Below are positions 8,319 through 14,811 of a stretch of DNA of 20,171 bases, piece after piece; the first letter of the stretch is position 1, and every line of letters starts with the position of its first letter. The notes under the pieces were generated by a model. The model searched no databases. It saw only the letters and a list, made by a program, of their open reading frames with translations, and was not told the DNA's origin. This DNA is from Chitinophagaceae bacterium (GTDB lineage: Bacteria > Bacteroidota > Bacteroidia > Chitinophagales > Chitinophagaceae). A program made the position numbers and the translations under genes. The stretch spans positions 1 through 20,171 of the forward strand of contig JAHEZA010000004.1 of the NCBI GenBank assembly GCA_023251335.1. Reading direction: 5' to 3'.

Positions 8319-8846
8319 ATGAAATCAAACACTCCAACAAAAACAACTAATGGAAAAGAGAAAGGCTTTAGAAAACTCTTTGAAGACGAACTGAAAGATA
8401 TCTATTGGGCTGAGAAGGCCTTGACCAAAGCCATTCCAAAAATGATTAAAAACGCCACTTCGGAGGATTTAATTGATGCACTCGAAAGCCATCTGGAAGA
8501 AACAAAGGGCCATGTGGATCGATGCGAAAAAGCATTTGAATTTTTGGGCAAAACTGCCACCGGTAAAAAATGTGAAGCTATGGCAGGCCTTACAAAGGAA
8601 GCTGAAGAAATAATGGAAGAAGCTGAAGAAGGGCTGGTAAGGGATGCCGGAATCATTTCAGCGGCACAAAAGGTAGAACATTATGAAATAGCTTCCTATG
8701 GCACATTGATCGCTTTCGCCAGAACGTTAGGCGAAAATGAAGTAGCCGATCTGCTGGAAGAGACATTGAACGAAGAAAAAGGAGCAAACGACAAGCTTAC
8801 AGAAATAGCGGAGTCTTCAGTGAATGAAGAAGCACTGCAGCAATAA
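8319..8846 (+). CDS. DUF892 / YciE-YciF family ferritin-like protein
   Basis: A 175-residue soluble, all-helical protein. After a Lys/Thr-rich tail of about 16 residues the core begins with [19 protein letters not shown], the family's characteristic first helix. Further landmarks are [17 protein letters not shown] (about 57-73), the Cys85-containing [13 protein letters not shown] segment, and [16 protein letters not shown] (about 115-130), with Glu32, Glu61/His65 and Glu120/His121/Glu123 as plausible di-metal ligands of the four-helix bundle. DUF892 proteins are induced by stress in enterobacteria and are often linked to catalase or osmotic-stress genes; none are present here, and the biochemical role is not established. 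It is monocistronic: its own likely promoter precedes it and a strong terminator follows at 8894-8920. Confidence 0.92.
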   Translation: MKSNTPTKTTNGKEKGFRKLFEDELKDIYWAEKALTKAIPKMIKNATSEDLIDALESHLEETKGHVDRCEKAFEFLGKTATGKKCEAMAGLTKEAEEIMEEAEEGLVRDAGIISAAQKVEHYEIASYGTLIAFARTLGENEVADLLEETLNEEKGANDKLTEIAESSVNEEALQQ

Positions 8847-8893
8847 GGCCATTGCTAAAATCATTATTTGGTTTTTGGATGGTAGAAGACAGG

Positions 8894-8920
8894 GTTCCGC
8901 CCAAGGGCGGGACTCTTTTT
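8894..8920 (+). terminator. Intrinsic terminator after the yciE-like gene
   Basis: GTTCCGCC pairs with GGCGGGAC (one G-U pair) around a short CAAG loop, followed by TCTTTTT. It is the most GC-rich hairpin in the window and lies 47 bases after the stop codon. Confidence 0.85.
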
Positions 8921-8930
8921 CTGATGAAAA

Positions 8931-9053
8931 TCAGCAATGAACATGTCCAAGCGCTACATAAATGATGATAAAAATGATGACAGTACTAATACAGCCGCCA
9001 CCCAGTTTTTTAGCGCCGTAAGCCGCAATCAGTCCTCTAAAAAGTTTATTCAT
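8931..9053 (-). CDS. Small single-span membrane protein
   Basis: A 40-residue protein starting at the ATG at 9051-9053 (MNKLFRGLIAAYGAKKLGGG). A short basic amphipathic N-terminus is followed by a Gly-Gly-Gly-Cys hinge and one hydrophobic segment (STVIIFIIIYVALG) ending in His-Val-His-Cys. A longer reading from an ATG at 9116 would overlap the 3' end of mtaB and adds an unconvincing leader, so the shorter start is preferred. It lies 50 bases after mtaB in the same direction and may be cotranscribed. Short proteins with a basic 'AKKLGGGC' head and one membrane span occur in Bacteroidota as uncharacterised proteins; I do not know a function. Confidence 0.62.
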   Translation of the reverse strand: MNKLFRGLIAAYGAKKLGGGCISTVIIFIIIYVALGHVHC

Positions 9054-9103
9054 GTTTAAAGGCAAAATTTTAAAAGAATTCAAGGCGTAATTTAGTAAAG
9101 AAT

Positions 9104-10375
9104 CTATAATTTCCAATCTATTATTTCATTCATCCATTCTTCCCTGAAAGGCGTCGTTACTTTTATATAGTTATCGGTAAATCCTTCCATCATCGAGTTT
9201 TTATTTTTTCCTTCAAACAGTACCTTTCTCGTTTGTCCTGAATGTAACGTTGAAAACTGTTGCATTTTTTTATAAGATAATGTTCGTAGAATTTTGGTAC
9301 GATCGTGTCTCACGTGTATGGGCACTATTGGCTTTATCCCGAGTGCATGCGTGTTAGCCCTTTCAGAATAAGTAAAAACATGTAAATAGGAGATATTGAG
9401 CAAACTCAAAAACTCAACGGTTTCTTTGAAATCATTTTCTGTTTCTCCCGGAAAACCCGTGATAACATCAACGCCTATGCAACAATCGGGAATTTGTTTC
9501 TTTATCAGGGCAATTCTTTCGGCATATGCTTCCCTCTTATATCTTCTACGCATCATGCCCAGAATTTTGTTACTGCCGCTTTGCAAAGGAATATGAAAAT
9601 GAGGCATAACTTTTTTACTTTTCGCTACCCAACTAATAATCTCTTCGGTTAAAAGATTGGGCTCGATAGATGAAATACGATAACGATCTACGCCGTCATC
9701 ATCTTCAATCGCTCGTAATAGAGAATAAAAGTTCTTCCCGGTTTTAATTCCATTTCCGTCTTTGCCAAAATCGCCAAGGTTGATGCCGGTTAATACTATT
9801 TCTTTAACGCCGGCTTCTTTGATCTTTTTTATTTCTGATAAAACATTTTCGATAGAATTACTTCTGCTTTTTCCACGTGCCATCGGAATAGTACAAAAGG
9901 AACAATTATAATCGCAACCGTCCTGCACTTTCAGGAACGTCCGTGTTCGGTTGCTTAGAGAAAAAGAAGAATGAAACCCTTCTACGTCCTCTATTTCGCA
10001 ACTGCATATCCTGGCGCTGTCTCCGTGTGTTAATTCTTTTAAATGCGAAGTAATATTAAATTTTTCTGAGGCACCCAACACCAGGTTCACCCCGGGTATT
10101 TCCGCTATTTCTCCGGGTTTCAATTGTGCATAGCATCCTATAATTACCACCATAGCTTCCGGTGCCTTTCGTTGAACCCTTCGCACCAATTGACGACACT
10201 CCTTGTCAGCATTATCCGTTACTGAACACGTATTAATCACATATACATTTGCTTCTTCATCAAAGCGTCTTGTTACAAAACCTTCATCTTCCATCAATCT
10301 TTGAATGGCAGAAGTTTCCGCGTAATTTAATTTGCAACCTAATGTATGAAACGCTACTGATTTGCCGTGCAACAT
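9104..10375 (-). CDS. mtaB: tRNA (N6-threonylcarbamoyladenosine(37)-C2)-methylthiotransferase MtaB
   Basis: A 423-residue radical SAM methylthiotransferase that converts t6A37 to ms2t6A37 in ANN-decoding tRNAs. The N-terminal UPF0004 domain carries Cys14 (HTLGCKLN), Cys50 (INTCSV) and Cys81 (IIGCYAQ), ligands of the auxiliary [4Fe-4S] cluster; the radical SAM motif is Cys154-x3-Cys158-x2-Cys161 (DGCDYNCSFCTIP); a TRAM-like RNA-binding tail ends the protein. The VAFHTLGCKLN opening and QRKAPEAMVVIIGCYAQ segment point to MtaB rather than MiaB or RimO. An upstream in-frame ATG at 10417 would add 14 unconserved residues; the ATG at 10375 is chosen because the conserved beta strand starts right after it and a TAnnTTTG box sits just upstream of it. 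The 40-residue membrane protein follows and a 95-residue unknown precedes it in the same direction. Confidence 0.93.
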   Translation of the reverse strand: MLHGKSVAFHTLGCKLNYAETSAIQRLMEDEGFVTRRFDEEANVYVINTCSVTDNADKECRQLVRRVQRKAPEAMVVIIGCYAQLKPGEIAEIPGVNLVLGASEKFNITSHLKELTHGDSARICSCEIEDVEGFHSSFSLSNRTRTFLKVQDGCDYNCSFCTIPMARGKSRSNSIENVLSEIKKIKEAGVKEIVLTGINLGDFGKDGNGIKTGKNFYSLLRAIEDDDGVDRYRISSIEPNLLTEEIISWVAKSKKVMPHFHIPLQSGSNKILGMMRRRYKREAYAERIALIKKQIPDCCIGVDVITGFPGETENDFKETVEFLSLLNISYLHVFTYSERANTHALGIKPIVPIHVRHDRTKILRTLSYKKMQQFSTLHSGQTRKVLFEGKNKNSMMEGFTDNYIKVTTPFREEWMNEIIDWKL

Positions 10376-10382
10376 AAGTGGG

Positions 10383-10390
10383 CAAAAATA
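10383..10390 (-). promoter_or_regulatory. Consensus -7 box immediately upstream of mtaB
   Basis: On the minus strand this reads TATTTTTG, a full match to TAnnTTTG, ending 7 bases before the mtaB ATG. The nearest upstream TTG is 24 bases away, slightly beyond the normal range. If used, the transcript would have almost no leader. Confidence 0.4.
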
Positions 10391-10454
10391 ATCAATCTCT
10401 TTATAACTGTAATGCAATGGCCACTGTATTCTAAGGTTCCCTATGATTAGATCT

Positions 10455-10742
10455 TCATAAATTCCATCCGTTGTCCATTATTCCTATCTTGCCATCGCTG
10501 TTTTCTTTCAATATATCAGCGATACCTTTGAGAAAAACGCCATTTTGCAAAAGTGGATACTCTTCCATCGTATCTAAGTCAATTATGAAACATAAATACT
10601 GATTATTTGTTTCTTTACTACTCCGCCTTTTCGATCCTTCAGAACGAACCCGCAAAACAATTCTTCCCAAAAAATTTAAAAACGAATACTTAAAAAAATC
10701 ATTTTCAACTGCATCAAATGAAAATGGCTTCGCTGTTGTCAT
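10455..10742 (-). CDS. Hypothetical protein, 95 residues
   Basis: A soluble protein with no signal peptide or membrane span. It opens MTTAKPFSFDAVENDFF, has a basic central patch (SEGSKRRSSKE) and a hydrophobic strand-like segment (YLCFIIDLDTMEEYPLL), and ends with a Gly/Asn-rich tail (KIGIMDNGWNL). I do not recognise a family. It lies 79 bases upstream of mtaB in the same direction and is divergent from the GH3-family gene across 93 bases. Coding is supported by a long open frame with no competing longer ORF and a natural ATG near the divergent promoter region; expression is unproved. Confidence 0.55.
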   Translation of the reverse strand: MTTAKPFSFDAVENDFFKYSFLNFLGRIVLRVRSEGSKRRSSKETNNQYLCFIIDLDTMEEYPLLQNGVFLKGIADILKENSDGKIGIMDNGWNL

Positions 10743-10805
10743 TTATTGCAAAACACGATAATTTTTAAGAGTGGAAATCATACAAACCGATTAAAAGTTT
10801 TCCCG

Positions 10806-10813
10806 TAGATTTG
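10806..10813 (+). promoter_or_regulatory. Predicted -7 box of the GH3-family gene
   Basis: TAGATTTG matches TAnnTTTG exactly and lies 22 bases before the start codon at 10836. No TTG is present at the expected -33 distance, so the call rests on the -7 box and its position. Confidence 0.45.
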
Positions 10814-10835
10814 TGCCTAACGATTCGTTTTTGAA

Positions 10836-12365
10836 ATGGAAATGAAATTTAAATCTTATCTGGCAAAACCTTTTGCTACTTATATATTTAAGCAAATAAA
10901 AAAATCAATGGTGAACGCTGTTCCCGACCAGGAAAGCATATTTACGGCATTGATAAAAAATGCTTCTAAAACTGAATTTGGCAAAGAGCATCATTTTGAA
11001 ACCATTAAATCTTACGAAGATTTCAAGAAGAATGTTCCTGTCAGGGAATATGAGGATTTTAAACCCTACATAGAGAAAATAAAACTGGGCAAACAAAACA
11101 TTCTTTGGAAAGGTTCTCCCCTTTATTTCGCAAAGACAAGTGGTACTACCAGTGGCATCAAATATATTCCTATTACAAAAGATTCGATTCCTAATCATAT
11201 CAATACAGCACGCAATGCGTTGTTATGTTATATGGCGCAAACGGGAAAGTCGGAGTTTGCAAATGGAAAAATGATTTTTTTGAGTGGATCGCCCGAACTC
11301 GAAAGAGTTGGCGGCATACCCACCGGCAGGCTTAGTGGAATTGTAAACCATCATATTCCGCGCTACTTAAGGTCGAATCAATTGCCCTCTTTCGAAACCA
11401 ATTGCATCGACGACTGGGAAGAAAAATTATCAAAAATAGTAGAAGAAACCGTCAACGAAAAAATGACGCTAATCAGTGGCATCCCTCCATGGATGCAAAT
11501 GTATTTTGACGAGCTGGAGAAAAAAACCGGTAAAAAAATAAAAGATATTTTTCCTGACTTTAGCGTAATGGTTCAAGGGGGCGTTAATTTTGAGCCCTAT
11601 AAAGCAAAGCTTTTTGAAAGCGTCGGCAAGGAAATTGACACCATAGAACTGTACCCGGCAAGTGAGGGTTTTTTTGCTTTCCAGGATAGCCAATCAGAAA
11701 ATGGTTTATTGCTGAATACTGATAGTGGTATATTTTATGAATTCATTCCTGTAGAAGAAATTTCCAAAGAAAATCCAATACGTCTTTCGCTAAAAGATGT
11801 GGAACTTAATAAGAATTATGTTTTGATAGTAAGCAGCAATGCAGGTTTGTGGGCATATAACATTGGAGACACGATAAAATTTATATCAAAAAATCCTTAC
11901 CGTATTTTGGTGACAGGAAGAGTGAAACATTTTATTTCTGCCTTTGGCGAACATGTAATTGGGGAAGAAGTAGAAGAAGCATTGCAAAAAGCTTCGGAAA
12001 CAGAAAACATCAAAATAACTGAGTTTACTGTGGCGCCTCATATTTCTAACAACGATACAAAAAGCTATCATGAATGGTATATTGAATTTGAAAATATACC
12101 TAATGATTTAAAAAAGTTTGCAGCACAAGTAGACATGAACTTAAGGGCGAAAAATGTGTATTATGATGATCTCATCAAAGGAAATATTTTACAGCCATTA
12201 AAAATAAGGGTGGTTCAAAAAAATGGCTTTATCAATTACATGAAAAGTGTGGGCAAACTCGGCGGACAAAATAAAGTTCCCCGGCTGAGCAACGATCACA
12301 AACTTGCAACAGAGTTGGAAAAATGGGTGAAGCAAAAAATTGCAGAACCCGTCACCGATCATTGA
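10836..12365 (+). CDS. GH3 auxin-responsive-promoter family protein (ANL-type adenylating enzyme)
   Basis: A 509-residue cytoplasmic protein with the fold signatures of GH3 acyl-acid amido synthetases: the phosphate-binding loop TSGTTSGIK (101-109), a GVNFEPY motif (about 249-255), YPASEG (273-278) at the adenylate site, YNIGD (341-345), and the hinge TGRVKHF (from Thr360) followed by SAFGEHVIGEEVEEAL. Plant relatives adenylate jasmonate, auxin or benzoates and join them to amino acids; bacterial homologues are widespread in Bacteroidota but their substrates are not established. Here it should activate a carboxylic acid with ATP, the acceptor unknown. A second in-frame ATG two codons later (10842) is equally possible. 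The chitinase gene starts 68 bases downstream in the same direction, so the two may be cotranscribed, though no functional link is known. Confidence 0.93.
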   Translation: MEMKFKSYLAKPFATYIFKQIKKSMVNAVPDQESIFTALIKNASKTEFGKEHHFETIKSYEDFKKNVPVREYEDFKPYIEKIKLGKQNILWKGSPLYFAKTSGTTSGIKYIPITKDSIPNHINTARNALLCYMAQTGKSEFANGKMIFLSGSPELERVGGIPTGRLSGIVNHHIPRYLRSNQLPSFETNCIDDWEEKLSKIVEETVNEKMTLISGIPPWMQMYFDELEKKTGKKIKDIFPDFSVMVQGGVNFEPYKAKLFESVGKEIDTIELYPASEGFFAFQDSQSENGLLLNTDSGIFYEFIPVEEISKENPIRLSLKDVELNKNYVLIVSSNAGLWAYNIGDTIKFISKNPYRILVTGRVKHFISAFGEHVIGEEVEEALQKASETENIKITEFTVAPHISNNDTKSYHEWYIEFENIPNDLKKFAAQVDMNLRAKNVYYDDLIKGNILQPLKIRVVQKNGFINYMKSVGKLGGQNKVPRLSNDHKLATELEKWVKQKIAEPVTDH

Positions 12366-12433
12366 AAATAAGAATTCATCAAAAATGTTTGTTTACTGGT
12401 TACGATTGGTTTGTGGAGCCGATTCGTCCCATA

Positions 12434-13543
12434 ATGATGCTGAGTATGTCATGGTTAAAAATATTGACCCTTTGTTTTAGTTTCATATTTACCTCTTCGC
12501 GGCTTTTTGCGCAACACAAAAATTTATCGGTGATTGCGTATTATGCAGGCCCTTCTAATCTTTTAGACAGTTTTCATATAGATGACTTAACAGAAGTTAT
12601 TTTTTGTTTTGCGCATTTAAAAGGAAATCAACTGCACATCAACAATGCCAGGGACACCGCAACTTTACAAAAAATGGTAGGCCTTAAAAGCAGAAGTCCC
12701 AACTTAAAAGTGGTTATTTCTCTCGGCGGATGGGGTGGATGCGCTACCTGTTCAGATGTATTTTCATCAAAGAAAAATAGGATAGCATTTGCGAAATCCG
12801 TAAAAAAAATAAATAAAGATTTTGGAGCCGATGGTATTGACCTCGACTGGGAATACCCTGCTATAGAGGGCTTCCCATCACATTCATACAAACCAGCAGA
12901 TAAGCAAAACTTTACAAAGCTGATAAAACGATTGCGAAAAACGCTGGGAGAAACGTATGAGATCAGTTTTGCCGCAGGAGGTTTTACAGAGTTTATTGAT
13001 AAATCCGTCGAGTGGAAAAAAGTAATTAAAAAAGTAAACAGAATTAATGTAATGTCATATGATCTGGTAAACGGCTATTCCACTATCACAGGCCACCACA
13101 CCGCGTTATTTTCTACGCCGCTACAAAATGAATCAACGGACAATGCAGTTAAAAAAATGATTGCTAAAGGCGTTCCTGCAAATAAAATAGTAATAGGCGC
13201 TGCGTTTTATGCCAAAGTCTGGCAAGATGTGCCGGACACATTGAACGGCCTCAATCAACCCGGAAAATATAAAATGGGCGTATCTCATAAAAATATGGAG
13301 AAACAATTATCGCCAGATAGCGGCTACATTTATTATTGGGATTCTGTAGCAAAAGCACCCTTTATTTACAATCCGGATAAAAAAATTTTCGCCACGTTTG
13401 ACGATAAAAAATCTATTGAATTAAAAACAAAATACGCCATTGACAAAGGCCTAAATGGAATTATGTTTTGGCAATTAGGAGAAGACAAGTTTAGTGACGG
13501 ACTGTTGGATGAAATTTACAGAGTGAAAACCAAAAATGAATAA
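12434..13543 (+). CDS. Secreted GH18 chitinase
   Basis: About 369 residues from the ATG at 12434 (12437 and 12446 are alternatives). The N-terminus is a clear signal peptide (WLKILTLCFSFIFTSSRLFA, then Gln-His), so the enzyme acts outside the cytoplasm. The GH18 barrel shows YYAG in strand 1, the SLGGWGGC strand 3 motif, the catalytic DGIDLDWE (133-140, Glu140 being the acid/base), MSYDLVNG in strand 6 and FWQLGED in strand 8. All residues for substrate-assisted retaining hydrolysis of beta-1,4-GlcNAc linkages are present. No chitin-binding module or type IX secretion C-terminal domain is visible. The open frame extends back to 12323 inside the GH3-family gene, but that part is out-of-frame coding sequence of its neighbour. 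Chitin is the likely substrate; endo-beta-N-acetylglucosaminidase activity is less likely but not excluded. Confidence 0.93.
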   Translation: MMLSMSWLKILTLCFSFIFTSSRLFAQHKNLSVIAYYAGPSNLLDSFHIDDLTEVIFCFAHLKGNQLHINNARDTATLQKMVGLKSRSPNLKVVISLGGWGGCATCSDVFSSKKNRIAFAKSVKKINKDFGADGIDLDWEYPAIEGFPSHSYKPADKQNFTKLIKRLRKTLGETYEISFAAGGFTEFIDKSVEWKKVIKKVNRINVMSYDLVNGYSTITGHHTALFSTPLQNESTDNAVKKMIAKGVPANKIVIGAAFYAKVWQDVPDTLNGLNQPGKYKMGVSHKNMEKQLSPDSGYIYYWDSVAKAPFIYNPDKKIFATFDDKKSIELKTKYAIDKGLNGIMFWQLGEDKFSDGLLDEIYRVKTKNE

Positions 13544-13577
13544 AGGAGTTTGAACCCTCTCACGTCGTTATACGTCA

Positions 13578-13597
13578 ACATTGGGCAGGGCCCATTG
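13578..13597. repeat. Hairpin between convergent genes
   Basis: ACATTGGGC and GCCCATTGT can pair across the loop AGG with one mismatch. It lies in the convergent region between the chitinase and queG and lacks a T run on either side, so it is only a weak terminator candidate. Confidence 0.3.
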
Positions 13598-13657
13598 TCT
13601 AATAGTAAACAAAGAAATAATACAGATTTTTATTTAAATTATAGAAATCTTAATAGA

Positions 13658-13698
13658 GCGCGTCCTTCTCCGCGTAGAAAAGGGTTAGGATGAGGCTA
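13658..13698. repeat. REP-like GC-rich palindromic element abutting the queG stop
   Basis: A GC-rich island in AT-rich surroundings: GCGCGTCCTTCTCCGCG followed by TAGAAAAGGGTTAGGATGAGG. CCTTCTCC and the following AGAAAAGG form an imperfect hairpin around GCGT. The layout (hairpin followed by a GGATGAGG-like tail) resembles short intergenic repeats scattered in many bacterial genomes. Its end touches the queG stop codon. Copy number elsewhere in the genome cannot be seen here. Confidence 0.35.
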
Positions 13699-14625
13699 TG
13701 AATTCAAAAATTTCAAATTCCTTTTTATTCCTTCAAACTTTGATCGCTTTAAGGGAGATTGTTTAAAAATAATTTTAAAACTTTCTTCAGTTAATTCTTC
13801 CCAATCATTTTTAGAAAAATTGAGCACTTCGTTTAAAGGCGTAAATTCAATTTCATTATTTGGTTTTGAAAAGCGATTCCACGGACATACATCCTGGCAC
13901 ACATCGCAACCAAACATTTTGTTTTCGAACTTGTTTTGCATCTCAACAGGAATCAGCATATCTTTTAGCTCGATTGTAAAATGAGAAATGCATTTGCTTC
14001 CGTTAATCACCTTGTTGGGAAGTATGGCTTCTGTAGGACAAGCATCGATACATCTGGTGCACGTACCACAATAATCTTTTACAAATGGATTGTCTGCTTC
14101 CAGTTCCAGATCAGTAATAAGTGTGGCGATAAAAAAAAATGAGCCGTTATCTTTTGTAATTAAATTTCCATTTTTACCAACCCAACCCAACCCGCTTTTT
14201 ACAGCCCAACTTCTTTCCAAAACAGGTGCACTATCCGTAAATCCGCGCCCATGTATTTCCCCGATATTTTCTTTTATTAATTGCAAAAATATTTTTAGCT
14301 TTTCTTTTATTACTTCGTGATAGTCTTTTCCGTAAGCATATTTTGAAACTTGTGGTGCATCAGGGTTTTGCTGCTGTGAAGGAAAATAATTCATCAATAA
14401 AGTAATTACCGATTTAGCACCGGGAACCAATTTAGCAGGGTCAATTCTCAGATCAAAATAATTTTCCATATACGCCATCTTTCCATTGTATCCCTTATTT
14501 AGCCACGATTCCAGACGTTTTTCATCTTCTTCAAGTTTTTCTGCTTTGGCAATTCCACAATAATTAAAACCCAACGTTTGAGCGGTGGCTTTTATAAATG
14601 GGGTATATTCTGATGGAATCAGCAT
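13696..14625 (-). CDS. queG: Epoxyqueuosine reductase QueG
   Basis: A 309-residue cytoplasmic cobalamin- and iron-sulfur-dependent enzyme that catalyses the last step of queuosine synthesis, reducing epoxyqueuosine at position 34 of GUN tRNAs. The DUF1730 domain carries the conserved DSAPVLER segment with catalytic Asp131 and the [14 protein letters not shown] motif (141-154). Two [4Fe-4S] clusters are supported by Cys186, Cys189, Cys192, Cys196 ([12 protein letters not shown]) and Cys240, Cys243, Cys247 ([12 protein letters not shown]), with Cys212 as a further conserved cysteine. It is of the short type without a C-terminal HEAT-repeat extension. No other queuosine gene is adjacent. A full consensus promoter lies directly upstream. 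It converges on the chitinase gene. Confidence 0.95.
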   Translation of the reverse strand: MLIPSEYTPFIKATAQTLGFNYCGIAKAEKLEEDEKRLESWLNKGYNGKMAYMENYFDLRIDPAKLVPGAKSVITLLMNYFPSQQQNPDAPQVSKYAYGKDYHEVIKEKLKIFLQLIKENIGEIHGRGFTDSAPVLERSWAVKSGLGWVGKNGNLITKDNGSFFFIATLITDLELEADNPFVKDYCGTCTRCIDACPTEAILPNKVINGSKCISHFTIELKDMLIPVEMQNKFENKMFGCDVCQDVCPWNRFSKPNNEIEFTPLNEVLNFSKNDWEELTEESFKIIFKQSPLKRSKFEGIKRNLKFLNS

Positions 14626-14633
14626 AATGTTTA

Positions 14634-14661
14634 CAAAAGTACTTTAGTCAGACGAAATCAA
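14634..14661 (-). promoter_or_regulatory. Consensus Bacteroidota promoter of queG
   Basis: On the minus strand: TTG (14661-14659), 17 bases, then TACTTTTG (14641-14634), a full match to TTG-N17-TAnnTTTG. Only 8 bases separate the -7 box from the ATG at 14625, predicting a very short or absent leader. Confidence 0.6.
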
Positions 14662-14811
14662 TAAATGCTGAAAATATAGCATGCATAAAGCCTTTAGACT
14701 GCACTTGCGTCATATTTATATGCCTGATTCAGCCAGAAACATTCCCAATTTCATGTTGGATTAAAATTTGTTGCAACAATGAATACATAAATTAGAAAAA
14801 TACTTTTAAAT

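Noticed and set aside
9054..9116. Longer start of the small membrane protein at 9116
   Set aside because: It overlaps the end of mtaB and adds 21 residues unlike the compact basic head; the ATG at 9053 is more natural.
10376..10417. Upstream in-frame start of mtaB at 10417
   Set aside because: It adds 14 residues with no family counterpart, and a consensus -7 box lies inside the extension.
12323..12433. N-terminal extension of the chitinase into the GH3-family gene
   Set aside because: The extension is out-of-frame sequence of the upstream gene plus intergenic bases and would bury the signal peptide; the ATG at 12434 gives a normal signal peptide.
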